This document shows, one piece after another, positions 25,194 to 34,306 of a stretch of 64,000 bases of DNA (positions within the stretch are counted from its first letter, which is position 1; every line of letters starts with the position of its first letter). The stretch is from contig JAFIGS010000011.1 of assembly GCA_017849615.1 (NCBI GenBank), positions 62,001-126,000 on the forward strand. The letters are read 5' to 3'. Position numbers and translations under genes: made by a program. Origin of the DNA: Pseudolabrys sp. GTDB lineage: Bacteria; Pseudomonadota; Alphaproteobacteria; Rhizobiales; Xanthobacteraceae. The notes beneath the pieces are model-generated. The model had not been told where the DNA came from and made no database searches. It worked only from the letters and a program-made list of their open reading frames with translations.

Positions 25194-26426
25194 ATGTCTT
25201 TGCAGTCCGCCCAGCGCGAAACCCTCTCTCCCGACGCGGCGGCCGCCGAAAACAGCCGCTCGCCTTTTGTGCGGCTGACCGACCTCATCGCCGGCATCGC
25301 GCCCGGAAAGCCCGCCATCAACCTGTCGGTCGGCGAGCCGCAGCACGCCGTGCCCGATTTCGTCGGCCCCGTGCTGGCGGAGCACATCGCCGAATTCGGC
25401 AAATATCCCGCCAACAAGGGCACCGATCCGTTCCGTCACGCCGTCGCGCAGTGGCTCGGCCGCCGTTACGCGCTGGAGAAACCGGTCGATCCGGAAAGCG
25501 AAGTGTTGGTGCTCAACGGTACTCGCGAAGGCCTGTTCCTCGCCGCCATCGCCGCGCGCCGTTACGTCAAGAACCGCGCCGGCAGTAACGGGACTTTGCC
25601 GGCGATGCTGATCCCCAATCCCTTCTACGCCGCCTACGCCGCCGGCGCGGCGGCGGCCGAATGCGAGCCCGTCTATCTGCCGTGCCGCCGCGACACCGGT
25701 TTCCTGCCCGACCTCGACGCGCTCGACCCGGCGCTGCTCAAGCGCACCGTCGCCTTCTATTTCGCCTCGCCGGCCAACCCGCAGGGCGCCGTGGCGGACC
25801 GCGCCTATCTCGACAAGCTCGTTGCGCTGTCCCGCCGCTACGGCTTCATCATCTTCGCCGACGAGTGCTATTGCGAAATCTACAGCAAGGACAAGCCGGC
25901 CGGCATGCTCGAAGCCGCCGGCGCCGGTTTCGCCAACACCATCGTCTTCCATTCGCTGTCGAAGCGCTCGAACCTGCCCGGCTTGCGCATGGGCTTCGTC
26001 GCCGGCGATGCGAAGTTCCTCGCGGCCTTTCTCGAATTGCGCAACGTCGCCGCGCCGCAGGTCCCTGTGCCGCTGCAGCATGTCGCCGTCGCCGCCTACA
26101 ATGACGAAGCGCATGTCGAGCGGAACCGCGAGCTCTACAACGCCAAGTTCGATCTCGCCGACCAGATCATCGCCGATCGCTACGGCTACACGCGTCCCGC
26201 CGGCGGCTTTTTCCTCTGGCTCGACGTGTCGAAGCAGGGCGGCAGCGAAGCGGCGACCAAACGTCTGTGGGCGGAGGCCGGCGTGCGCGTCGTACCAGGC
26301 AGATATCTGGCGCGCGAGCAGGCCGACGGTTCCAATCCGGGCGCCGACTACATTCGCGTCGCCATGGTGCAGGACGCCGAGACCACCGCCGAGGCGCTGC
26401 ACCGAATTGTGGAAGTTCTCGGCTGA
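25194..26426 (+). CDS. dapC: Aminotransferase class I/II, DapC-like
   Basis: This 410-residue PLP-dependent fold-type I aminotransferase is probably the succinyldiaminopimelate transaminase of lysine/peptidoglycan synthesis. It has VGEPQHAVPDF near the N-terminus, VLNGTREGLFLAA, FASPANPQGAV, FADECYCEIY and the PLP lysine in FHSLSKRSNLPGLRMGF, then the substrate arginine in YIRVAM. The start at 25194 gives normal length; an upstream ATG at 25092 adds unconserved residues. It is followed 61 bp later by ftsK, a common Rhizobiales pairing. The DapC name rests on that context and overall similarity, so another aminotransferase activity is possible. Confidence 0.85.
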   Translation: MSLQSAQRETLSPDAAAAENSRSPFVRLTDLIAGIAPGKPAINLSVGEPQHAVPDFVGPVLAEHIAEFGKYPANKGTDPFRHAVAQWLGRRYALEKPVDPESEVLVLNGTREGLFLAAIAARRYVKNRAGSNGTLPAMLIPNPFYAAYAAGAAAAECEPVYLPCRRDTGFLPDLDALDPALLKRTVAFYFASPANPQGAVADRAYLDKLVALSRRYGFIIFADECYCEIYSKDKPAGMLEAAGAGFANTIVFHSLSKRSNLPGLRMGFVAGDAKFLAAFLELRNVAAPQVPVPLQHVAVAAYNDEAHVERNRELYNAKFDLADQIIADRYGYTRPAGGFFLWLDVSKQGGSEAATKRLWAEAGVRVVPGRYLAREQADGSNPGADYIRVAMVQDAETTAEALHRIVEVLG

Positions 26427-26487
26427 CAATGAATTGTTCACCGGCGCTGGCTCAAAAGGGTGACGTGAAGAGGTAATAGAGAGAAGA

Positions 26488-28953
26488 ATGGCAGCCACCG
26501 ACCGCAATCTCGATGTCGTCGCTTTTGTCGCGGATCATTTCCGCGACATCCTGCGCCGTCGTTTGAGCGAACTGGCGGGCCTGGCGCTTTTGTCCTGCGC
26601 GCTGCTCGGCGCCATCGCGCTCGCCACCTGGTCTGTGCAGGACCCCTCGCTCAGCCACGCCACGCAGAAGCCGATCAACAATCTGCTCGGTTTCCCGGGC
26701 GCCATTTTCGCCGATCTGGCGATGCAGCTGCTTGGCCTCGCCAGCGTGCTGCTGCTGCTGCCCGAAGCAATTCTGGGCTGGCGGCTGCTGTCGCATAAGC
26801 CGATTGGCGAAGGCTGGCGCACTCTGGTCTGGATTCTTGCGGCGTTTCTGGCCGCCGGCTTTGCCTCGACGCTGCCGCGCATCGGCACCTGGCCGTTGCC
26901 GACCGGGCTTGGCGGCGCTTGCGGCGATGCCGTTCTGATTGTCCCGGCCCTGATCTTGGGCTCCGCGTTCAAGGGAATCGGCCTTGTCGTCGTCGCCATC
27001 GTTCTGGCGGTGATGGCGGTCTTTGCCACCGCGGTCGCGGGCGGCGCCTTCTTCAAGCGCCGCGACGAACTCGCCGAAGCAGCCGAAGTCGACGACGAAG
27101 ACGACCATGAAGAGGAAGCCGGAGAAGCCGACCGCGGCTCGCCGTTCCTCGGCATGATCGTGCACGCTCTGCTGAGCTGGAAGGCGCGCTTCGGCCTGTG
27201 GCTGCGCGGCCGCCTGGAACGCCGGGCGGAGCCCAAGCCCGTTGCCGCCAAGGGTTCGCGCCAGGAGCCGCGCTTCGATGCGCTCGGCCGCGTCGCCGCG
27301 CCGAGCACGGCGCCGGCGATGCACGGCGACGACGACGAGGAAGAATACGAGGACGACGAAGACGAAGAGGAAGCTGCTCCCGCCAAGGTCAAGCGCAGCG
27401 CAGCGCCAGCCAAGAAGAAAGGCGGCCGCTTCCAGCTTCCTTCGCTCAACTTCCTGTCGGCGCAGAAGCCCGGCGAAAAATCGGCAATGCCGAAGGATGT
27501 CATTGACGCTGCGGCGCAGCAGCTGGAGAGCGTGCTCGGCGACTTCGGCGTGCGCGGCGAGATCGTCAATGCGCGGCCGGGCCCGGTCGTCACTCTTTAC
27601 GAACTCGAGCCCGCGCCGGGCATCAAGTCGTCGCGCGTCATCGGCCTTGCCGACGACATCGCGCGGTCGATGAGCGCGGTGTCCGCTCGCGTCGCCGTGG
27701 TGGCCGGCCGCAACGCCATCGGCATCGAACTGCCGAACCCGGTGCGCGAGAAGGTTTATTTCCGCGAGCTGCTGTCGACCAAGGATTACAACGAGAACAC
27801 CGCCAAGCTGCCGCTCTGCCTCGGCAAGACCATCGGCGGCGAAAGCGTCATCGTCGATCTCGCCCGCATGCCGCATCTGCTGATCGCCGGCACCACCGGC
27901 TCGGGCAAATCGGTCGCCATCAACACCATGATCCTGTCGCTGCTGTACCGGCTGACGCCGGACCAGTGCCGCCTGATCATGGTCGATCCCAAAATGCTCG
28001 AACTCTCCGTCTATGACGGCATCCCGCATCTGCTCACGCCCGTCGTTACCGATCCGAAGAAAGCGGTCGTCGCGCTCAAATGGGCGGTGCGCGAGATGGA
28101 GGGCCGCTACAAGAACATGGCCAAGCTCGGTGTGCGCAACATCGACGGCTATAACCAGCGCGTCGCCGAAGCCAAGGCCAAAGGCGAGACGCTGACGCGC
28201 ACGGTGCAGACCGGCTACGACAAGGAATCCGGCCAGGCGATCTACGAGAAGGAAGAGCTGACACTTGAGCCGCTACCCTTCATCGTCGTGATCGTCGACG
28301 AAATGGCCGACCTGATGATGGTCGCCGGCAAGGACATCGAAGGCGCGATCCAGCGCCTGGCGCAGATGGCGCGCGCCGCCGGCATTCACGTCGTGCTCGC
28401 CACGCAGCGCCCGTCGGTGGACGTCATCACCGGCACCATCAAGGCGAACTTCCCGACCCGCATTTCCTTCCAGGTCACCTCGAAAATCGACTCGCGCACC
28501 ATCCTCGGCGAGCAGGGTGCCGAGCAACTGCTCGGCCAGGGCGACATGCTCTATATGGCCGGCGGCGGCCGCATCAGCCGCGTCCACGGACCGTTCGTCT
28601 CCGACGCCGAAGTCGAAAAGATCGTGAACCACCTCAAGTCGCAGGGCGCGCCTGAGTATCTGGAAGAAGTCACCGCCTCGGACGAACTCGAAGAGGGCGA
28701 GGACGTGGCCGTGTTCGACAACACTGGCATGGGCGCGGACGGCGGCGGCGATCTCTATTCCCAAGCTGTCGCCGTCGTGAAACGCGACCGCAAGGCCTCG
28801 ACCTCCTACATCCAGCGACGCCTGCAGATCGGCTACAACCGCGCCGCCTCGCTGATGGAACGCATGGAAAACGAAGGCATTATTGGTCAGGCCAATCACG
28901 CCGGAAAACGGGAGATCCTCATCCCGGAGGATCCGAACAGCGACCGCTACTGA
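26488..28953 (+). CDS. ftsK: DNA translocase FtsK
   Basis: This 821-residue septal DNA pump resolves chromosome dimers at division. Four N-terminal membrane helices (about 30-195) are followed by a very acidic then basic linker (around residues 280-320), the alpha/beta motor with Walker A GTTGSGKS (about 469-476) and Walker [14 protein letters not shown], and a C-terminal gamma winged helix ([22 protein letters not shown]) that reads KOPS sequences. All parts needed for a functional FtsK are present. Confidence 0.96.
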   Translation: MAATDRNLDVVAFVADHFRDILRRRLSELAGLALLSCALLGAIALATWSVQDPSLSHATQKPINNLLGFPGAIFADLAMQLLGLASVLLLLPEAILGWRLLSHKPIGEGWRTLVWILAAFLAAGFASTLPRIGTWPLPTGLGGACGDAVLIVPALILGSAFKGIGLVVVAIVLAVMAVFATAVAGGAFFKRRDELAEAAEVDDEDDHEEEAGEADRGSPFLGMIVHALLSWKARFGLWLRGRLERRAEPKPVAAKGSRQEPRFDALGRVAAPSTAPAMHGDDDEEEYEDDEDEEEAAPAKVKRSAAPAKKKGGRFQLPSLNFLSAQKPGEKSAMPKDVIDAAAQQLESVLGDFGVRGEIVNARPGPVVTLYELEPAPGIKSSRVIGLADDIARSMSAVSARVAVVAGRNAIGIELPNPVREKVYFRELLSTKDYNENTAKLPLCLGKTIGGESVIVDLARMPHLLIAGTTGSGKSVAINTMILSLLYRLTPDQCRLIMVDPKMLELSVYDGIPHLLTPVVTDPKKAVVALKWAVREMEGRYKNMAKLGVRNIDGYNQRVAEAKAKGETLTRTVQTGYDKESGQAIYEKEELTLEPLPFIVVIVDEMADLMMVAGKDIEGAIQRLAQMARAAGIHVVLATQRPSVDVITGTIKANFPTRISFQVTSKIDSRTILGEQGAEQLLGQGDMLYMAGGGRISRVHGPFVSDAEVEKIVNHLKSQGAPEYLEEVTASDELEEGEDVAVFDNTGMGADGGGDLYSQAVAVVKRDRKASTSYIQRRLQIGYNRAASLMERMENEGIIGQANHAGKREILIPEDPNSDRY

Positions 28954-29107
28954 AGGTTGGGGCGTCGGGATATTCCGGCTCCCCAAGCTGCGATTTAACC
29001 CGAATCACCGCATGATCCCGGATGTTCCGGGTCGTGAAATAGCCACAGCCCGTTCCTATCTTTTCGGCAGGGCGGCGGATCGATAGGCGCGAGGCGCGGA
29101 GATCTTG

Positions 29108-29959
29108 ATGTTACGAGTAGCGGCGACCATCACCACGGCGGCCTTGTTGCTGGCCGCGCCGGTCCTTTTGTCGGCTGCGCCGGCTTGGGCGCAATCGGTG
29201 CCGACGCCAAAGCCCCGGCCGAATGCGGCGGCTGCCGCGGCGAAGCCTGCTGCGAAAACGGCGATCAACGCCGCGGCCAACGTCAACGATGTCACCGCAT
29301 CGATCATCCGGCAGAAGAACATTCCACCCGAGGCGCTGGTCGTTCGCGCCCAGGCCCCGAACCCGTCGAGCAATCCCTTCGCCGGCCTGCTCGGCAAGAC
29401 GCCGACGTCCACCGCGCAGCTCACGCCCGAGCAGCGCAGCATCATCGACCGGATCAACAATTACCTGTCCAGCACCCCGCGCCTCACCGGCCGCTTCGTG
29501 CAGGTCGGCCCCGACGGCCGCCGCGCCGAGGGCGAGTTCTATCTGTCCAAGCCCGGCCGCGTTCGTTTCGAGTATGACGATCCAAGCCCGATCGAACTGA
29601 TCGCCGACGGCGACTCGGTCGTCATTCGCGACCGCAAACTGGCGACGCAGGATGTCTATCCGCTGTCGCAGACGCCGCTGCGCTTCCTGCTCGCCAACCG
29701 CGTCGACCTGATGCGCGACGCCAACCTCACCGCGGTCTATGCCGACGCGACTTTCATCACCGCCGTGGTCGAGGAAAAGAACGGCGTGGTCGGCACCAGC
29801 CGGCTGATGATGATGTTCGACGCCAAGGACATGCAGCTCAAGCAGTGGACCGTCACGGACCCGCAGGGCTACGACACCACCGTCGCGGTTTATAACCTCG
29901 ACACCACCAAGACGCCCGACCCGAGCCTGTTCAAGGTGGACTACACCAGGTACCGCTGA
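29108..29959 (+). CDS. lolA: Outer-membrane lipoprotein carrier protein LolA-like
   Basis: This 283-residue periplasmic protein has a signal peptide ending PAWA, a long alanine/proline-rich low-complexity segment (to about 105), then a LolA-like fold (RINNYLSSTPRLTGRFVQVGPDGRRAEGEFYLSKPGRVRFEY onward). The domain shuttles lipoproteins from LolCDE to the outer membrane. A GGAG site supports the ATG at 29108. It follows ftsK, the order seen in many alphaproteobacteria. The long linker is unusual compared with E. coli LolA (about 200 residues). Confidence 0.88.
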   Translation: MLRVAATITTAALLLAAPVLLSAAPAWAQSVPTPKPRPNAAAAAAKPAAKTAINAAANVNDVTASIIRQKNIPPEALVVRAQAPNPSSNPFAGLLGKTPTSTAQLTPEQRSIIDRINNYLSSTPRLTGRFVQVGPDGRRAEGEFYLSKPGRVRFEYDDPSPIELIADGDSVVIRDRKLATQDVYPLSQTPLRFLLANRVDLMRDANLTAVYADATFITAVVEEKNGVVGTSRLMMMFDAKDMQLKQWTVTDPQGYDTTVAVYNLDTTKTPDPSLFKVDYTRYR

Positions 29960-29961
29960 CC

Positions 29962-30063
29962 GTCATTCCGGGGCGCACGCGGTAGCGTGCGAGCCCGGAA
30001 TCCATAACCCCGGTCAGTGAGTATGGATTCCGGGCTCGTCACTTCGTGGCGTCCCGGAATGAC
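29962..30063. repeat. Nested dyad repeat, copy A
   Basis: The outer arms GTCATTCCGGG and CCCGGAATGAC enclose inner arms GAGCCCGGAATCCATA and TATGGATTCCGGGCTC. A second copy with the same architecture lies at 31512-31617, on the other side of xthA and the cyclic-nucleotide-binding gene. It is transcribable as one long stem-loop and sits 2 bp after the lolA stop. Confidence 0.8.
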
Positions 30064-30127
30064 AAGAGGGGACAAACTCCTTCCATACATGGCAATCACG
30101 GCGCGCCACCCCTAAATTACCCGCGCC

Positions 30128-30946
30128 ATGTCCCTCAAAGTCACCACCTGGAATATCAATTCCGTCCGCCTGCGCATCGACCTTGTCGCCAAATTCCTGA
30201 AGAGCGCGCGCCCCGACGTGCTGTGCCTGCAGGAAACCAAGTGTCCAGACGACGCCTTCCCGCTCAAACGCTTTCACCGGCTCGGTTATGAATACACCGC
30301 GCTGAGCGGACAGAAGGGCTATCACGGCGTCGCCATCGTCTCGCGCGTGCCGTTCGAGAGCTTCAGCATCGAGAACTTCTGCGGCAAGACCGACTGCCGG
30401 CACATCTCGATCGTGCTCGGCGAGCGCGCCGGCCTGAAAGACCCGCTGACGGTGCATAATTTCTATGTGCCGGCCGGCGGCGACGAGCCGGACCCCGAGG
30501 TCAACGTCAAGTTCAGGCACAAGCTCGACTTCCTCGACGAGATGACGGTGCTGCCGTCATTGCGCCCGGCGCCGGGCCAGCGCGCCATTCTCGTCGGCGA
30601 TCTCAATGTCGCGCCGCTCGAGCATGACGTGTGGAGCCACAAGCAGATGTTGAAAGTGGTGTCGCACACGCCGATCGAATGCGAGAAGCTCACCGCCGCG
30701 CAGAAGGCCGGCGGCTGGATCGACACCATGCGCGTTCTGACGCCCGAGCCTGAAAAGATCTTCACCTGGTGGAGCTATCGCGCGATGGACAACTGGCTGA
30801 CGTCCAATCGCGGCCGCCGGCTCGATCATGTCTGGACGTCCGACGCGCTCGCCGGCCAGGTCTCGAAGATCAAGATCGCCAAGGACTTCCGCGGCTACGA
30901 AAAGCCGTCGGATCATGTGCCGGTCACGGCGACGGTGGAGATGTGA
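30128..30946 (+). CDS. xthA: Exodeoxyribonuclease III
   Basis: This 272-residue AP endonuclease/3'-exonuclease works in base excision repair. It carries the endonuclease/exonuclease/phosphatase motifs TTWNINSVRLR, LQETKCPDDAFP with the metal glutamate, HNFYVPAGG, VGDLNVAPLEHDVW and the terminal SDHVPV histidine. The GRRLDHVW block before the end is also characteristic. It stands alone between two repeat elements. Confidence 0.94.
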   Translation: MSLKVTTWNINSVRLRIDLVAKFLKSARPDVLCLQETKCPDDAFPLKRFHRLGYEYTALSGQKGYHGVAIVSRVPFESFSIENFCGKTDCRHISIVLGERAGLKDPLTVHNFYVPAGGDEPDPEVNVKFRHKLDFLDEMTVLPSLRPAPGQRAILVGDLNVAPLEHDVWSHKQMLKVVSHTPIECEKLTAAQKAGGWIDTMRVLTPEPEKIFTWWSYRAMDNWLTSNRGRRLDHVWTSDALAGQVSKIKIAKDFRGYEKPSDHVPVTATVEM

Positions 30947-30952
30947 TCGGCC

Positions 30953-31044
30953 TCATGGTGAGGAGCGCACCACTTGGTGCGCGTCTCGAACCATAGGCCG
31001 CCCCATCCTTCGAGACGGGCGCATTCACGCCCTCCTCAGGATGA
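30953..31044. repeat. Dispersed dyad repeat
   Basis: The segment runs from GGTGAGGAGCGCACCACTTG to CCTCCTCAGGATGA and contains CGTCTCGAACC and CCATCCTTCGAGACG as pairing arms. This GGTGAGGAGCG...CTCCTCAGGATGA type of element is familiar from Bradyrhizobium-like genomes. It fills the gap between the convergent xthA and cyclic-nucleotide-binding genes. Confidence 0.65.
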
Positions 31045-31050
31045 CGGCGG

Positions 31051-31503
31051 TCACTTCTCCATCATCTTCTTCACGGCGTTCAGTTCGCCCTGCCAGGCGT
31101 CGAGCCGCCTGGCGAACAGATCGCGCATGGTCACCGCCGCGGCGGGATAACCCTCGAGCATCTTGCGGAACAGGTTGCGCGTGATGCGCACCACCGTCAC
31201 CGGCTCGCGCGCCACCGCGGTGAAATGCCAGACCATGTCCGTCAGCATCGCCAGTTCGCCGATCAGCGTGCCGGAACCGACGACGCGGTCCTTGTCTTCA
31301 TCGTATGTGCCGGATTCGAGCGTCAGCGTGCCGTCGAGCACGATATAGCCGCCGTCGGCAAGATCGCCGGCATAGAACAGCACCGTGCCCATCTGGAACG
31401 ACCGCGTCTCCGCGCCGATGGCGAGGATGCGCACGGCCTCCTTGTCCAGCGCCGCGAACAGCGGCACCTGACGAAAGAAGGCTATGTCGTCATCGAGGGA
31501 CAT
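31051..31503 (-). CDS. Cyclic nucleotide-binding domain protein
   Basis: This 150-residue protein consists of a single Crp-type nucleotide-binding fold (FFRQVPLFAALDKEAVRILA, VLFYAGDLADGGYIVLDGTLTLES, VGSGTLIGELAMLTD) followed by a short helix. No DNA-binding or enzyme domain is present. The phosphate-binding cassette reads GELAM with the usual arginine replaced, so cAMP binding is doubtful. It is downstream of, and possibly cotranscribed with, the response regulator on the same strand, though a dyad repeat separates them. Confidence 0.85.
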   Translation of the reverse strand: MSLDDDIAFFRQVPLFAALDKEAVRILAIGAETRSFQMGTVLFYAGDLADGGYIVLDGTLTLESGTYDEDKDRVVGSGTLIGELAMLTDMVWHFTAVAREPVTVVRITRNLFRKMLEGYPAAAVTMRDLFARRLDAWQGELNAVKKMMEK

Positions 31504-31511
31504 TCGACCTC

Positions 31512-31617
31512 GTCATTCCGGGACGCGAATGAAATAAGCGGGCCCGGAATCCATACGCCGCAGCGCTGGGGTTATGGATTCCGGGCTCGAATGCACTCGC
31601 ATTCGCCCCGGAATGAC
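31512..31617. repeat. Nested dyad repeat, copy B
   Basis: The outer arms GTCATTCCGGG and CCCGGAATGAC and the inner arms GCCCGGAATCCATA and TATGGATTCCGGGC repeat the design of the element at 29962-30063; the loop sequences differ. It lies in the 128-bp gap between the response regulator and the cyclic-nucleotide-binding gene. Confidence 0.8.
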
Positions 31618-31631
31618 AACCGGGAAATTTG

Positions 31632-32318
31632 TCACGGCACCAGCTTGTAACCGCCGGCTTCGGTCACCAGGATCGCCGGCGTCGCGGCGTCCTTCTCGAC
31701 CTTCTGCCGCAGCCGGTAGATGTGCGTTTCGAGCGTGTGCGTGGTGACGCCGGAATTGTAGCCCCACACTTCCTGCAGCAGCGTCTCGCGCGACACCGGC
31801 TTCTGCCCGGCGCGGTAGAGATAGCGCAGGATCGCGGTTTCCTTTTCGGTCAGCCGGACCTTGTTGCCTTTCGGATTGAGCAGCAGCTTGGAGCTCGGCC
31901 GGAAGGAATACGGCCCGATGGTGAACACCGCATCCTCGCTGGCCTCGTGCTGACGCAGTTGCGCGCGGATGCGCGCCAGCAGCACGGCGAAGCGGAACGG
32001 CTTGACCACATAATCGTTCGCGCCGGACTCGAGGCCGAGGATGGTATCGCTGTCCGTATCGTGCCCGGTCAGCATGATGATCGGCGACTTGAAGCCGCCC
32101 TTGCGCAGGATGCGCACGGCTTCGCGGCCGTCGATATCCGGCAGGCCGACATCCATCAGCACCAGATCGACCTGGTCGCCCTTGGCGGTCTGCACGCCCT
32201 TGGTGCCGTTTTCGGCGGTGACGGTGTCGAACTCGTCATGCAGCGCCAGCTGCTCGACCAGCGCTTCGCGCAGTTCGGCATCGTCATCGACAATCAGAAC
32301 GGTCCGCTTGCTGGCCAT
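31632..32318 (-). CDS. OmpR-type response regulator
   Basis: This 228-residue response regulator has a receiver domain with the acidic pocket DDD (11-13), phospho-acceptor Asp56 (LVLMDVGLP) and the conserved lysine in VVKPF, plus a C-terminal winged helix (THTLETHIYRLRQKVEKD). No histidine kinase gene is adjacent, so its partner is elsewhere. Target genes are unknown. Confidence 0.92.
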   Translation of the reverse strand: MASKRTVLIVDDDAELREALVEQLALHDEFDTVTAENGTKGVQTAKGDQVDLVLMDVGLPDIDGREAVRILRKGGFKSPIIMLTGHDTDSDTILGLESGANDYVVKPFRFAVLLARIRAQLRQHEASEDAVFTIGPYSFRPSSKLLLNPKGNKVRLTEKETAILRYLYRAGQKPVSRETLLQEVWGYNSGVTTHTLETHIYRLRQKVEKDAATPAILVTEAGGYKLVP

Positions 32319-32467
32319 TGCGTGGCAGTCTCCTCACGGGTGACAAACGTCATCATATCGGCGCTGGACGGAATAGGAAATTCCTAGGGCCTTATCCATC
32401 CCGCACGGAAAAAGGCAAGCCGAAACTGGCATTTAGGCTCGAATCGCGGTTAGGCTGCCGGCCCAGA

Positions 32468-32998
32468 ATGATCACTCGTACGTTCTCCACCCTCCGCGTC
32501 CGCCGCCGGCCCGGCAACCCCCGGCAGGGTTGGCTGACCGCCGGCCCGGTCGTCCTGCCGGTCGCCATCGGCCGCGGCGGCATCAAGGCCAACAAGCGCG
32601 AGGGCGACGGCGGCACCCCCCGCGGCAGCTTCCGGCTGAAGCGGCTGTGGTGGCGCAGCGAGCGCCACGTCCGGCCGGCGACCCTCCTGCCGTCGCACCG
32701 CATCAAGGCGGACGACGGCTGGTGCGAGGACCCGGCATCGCGGCACTACAACCGGCCGGTCAAGGTGCCGCCGGGCTCGACCGCCGACCGGCTGGCGCGC
32801 GCCGATCATCTCTACGACTTCATCATCGAGCTGGATCACAACACCCGCCCGCGCATCGCCGGCCGCGGCAGCGCCGTGTTCATCCACGCCGCGCGGCCGC
32901 AATTCGCGCCGACGGCGGGATGCGTCGCGCTCGAACTCCGCGCCCTGCGCAGGCTTCTGGATCGTATCGGCCCGCGCACCCGCATTGTGGTGGACTGA
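32468..32998 (+). CDS. L,D-transpeptidase (YkuD) family protein
   Basis: This 176-residue YkuD-fold protein shows IKANKREGDGGTPRGSF near the N-terminus and the catalytic block VFIHAARPQFAPTAGCVAL with His and Cys. No signal peptide is evident, as is usual for this short ErfK-like subgroup. It probably acts on, or derives from enzymes acting on, peptidoglycan cross-links. The ATG at 32468 is chosen because the upstream open frame runs into the response-regulator promoter. Confidence 0.85.
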   Translation: MITRTFSTLRVRRRPGNPRQGWLTAGPVVLPVAIGRGGIKANKREGDGGTPRGSFRLKRLWWRSERHVRPATLLPSHRIKADDGWCEDPASRHYNRPVKVPPGSTADRLARADHLYDFIIELDHNTRPRIAGRGSAVFIHAARPQFAPTAGCVALELRALRRLLDRIGPRTRIVVD

Positions 32999-33001
32999 GA
33001 C

Positions 33002-34294
33002 TCAGGTCGGGTTGTCGAGACTGAACGTCTCCGACCGATCGTCATAAGCGAAGGCCTCGCCGAAACGCGCCCAGGCCACCACCGCGCGCAACGTGGAGTC
33101 GGCCGTTTCCTCCGTCATGTGATCTTCGAGCTCGTCGATGAAACGCCGCTTCGGGGCCTCATGATTGGCGCGATCCTGCAACACGCGGCGGATATGCTGG
33201 GCGAGCGGGACGTTGGCGAGAAGCTGTTTCTGAAACAGCTTCTTGCGGTCATCCACCCCGGCTTCGGCAAACTGCTTGCCGGCCTCGGTGAGATGGATGT
33301 CGCCGCCGCCCACGTCGGCGAAGCGCAAAAGCTGCAATACCTCGGCGACGGGGAAGAGATCGTCGACTTCCATCTGCAGCGTGCTGGCGATCACCGGAAG
33401 ATCGGCGCGTCCGTTATACGGCGCGCCGGCCACGGCCTCGACAAGGCCGGCCTGCAGGTTGGCCGACACCCGCGGCAGAACAAGATCGATTCCGGCCGCT
33501 GCGAAACGATCCGCGGTGCGGGCCGGCGCCGGCCGCGCCGTCAGCGCGACATAGCTGCGCTCGACCAGATCGCGGAACATCGGATCCATGCGGCTGCGCG
33601 GATGCGGCAGATCGACCTTGATTTCCTCGGTGATATGGCCGGGATTGCGCGAGAAGACGAGGATACGATCGCACATCAGCACCGCTTCCTCGATGTTGTG
33701 CGTTACCAGCACGACTCCCTTGATCGGCAGCCGGCCGTCTTTCCACAACTCGAGAAAATCGGTGCGCAACGTCTCGGCGGTGAGCACATCGAGCGCCGAG
33801 AACGGCTCATCCATAAGCAGAATGTTCGGATGCACGACCAGCGCACGCGCAAAACCCACGCGCTGGCGCATGCCGCCGGAAAGTTCGCGCGGATAAGCCG
33901 ACTCGTAACCGTCGAGACCGATGAGATCGATGCCGGCCAGCGCGCGGGTGCGGATCTCGTCCTCCGGCAGGCCGAGCGCCTCGAGGCCGAGTTCGACATT
34001 TTCCAGCACGGTCAGCCATGGAAACAGCGCCGAACTCTGAAAGACCATCGAGATGCCGGGAGCGGGCCCGCTGATGGTATGCCCCTGGTAGATCAGGCTG
34101 CCTTTGACCGGCTGCGCCAACCCGGCGATAAGCCGCAGCAAGGTAGACTTCCCGGAACCCGATCGGCCGAGCAGCCCGATGATCTCGCCTTCCTTCATGG
34201 TGAGATTGATATCGTCGAGCACAAGGAGGGCCTCGCCGTCGGCCTTCGGAAAAGCCTGGCAGCAGGAGCGAATTTCCAGCAATGCTTCGGTCAT
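33002..34294 (-). CDS. ABC transporter ATP-binding protein, anion type with AAA-associated C-terminal domain
   Basis: This 430-residue protein has an NrtD/SsuB/TauB-like ATPase (Walker A GRSGSGKST, Q-loop MVFQSSALFPW, signature LSGGMRQRVGFARA, Walker B ILLMDEPFSALD, H-loop VLVTHNIEEA) followed by about 150 extra residues from roughly 270. The extension contains LPVIASTLQMEVDDLFPVAEVLQLLRFADV and matches the AAA-associated C-terminal family, thought to be regulatory. Partner is the duplicated permease 12 bp upstream. Nitrate, sulfonate, taurine or bicarbonate are all possible substrates. Confidence 0.9.
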   Translation of the reverse strand: MTEALLEIRSCCQAFPKADGEALLVLDDINLTMKEGEIIGLLGRSGSGKSTLLRLIAGLAQPVKGSLIYQGHTISGPAPGISMVFQSSALFPWLTVLENVELGLEALGLPEDEIRTRALAGIDLIGLDGYESAYPRELSGGMRQRVGFARALVVHPNILLMDEPFSALDVLTAETLRTDFLELWKDGRLPIKGVVLVTHNIEEAVLMCDRILVFSRNPGHITEEIKVDLPHPRSRMDPMFRDLVERSYVALTARPAPARTADRFAAAGIDLVLPRVSANLQAGLVEAVAGAPYNGRADLPVIASTLQMEVDDLFPVAEVLQLLRFADVGGGDIHLTEAGKQFAEAGVDDRKKLFQKQLLANVPLAQHIRRVLQDRANHEAPKRRFIDELEDHMTEETADSTLRAVVAWARFGEAFAYDDRSETFSLDNPT

Positions 34295-34306
34295 TTGGCG
34301 CTCTCT

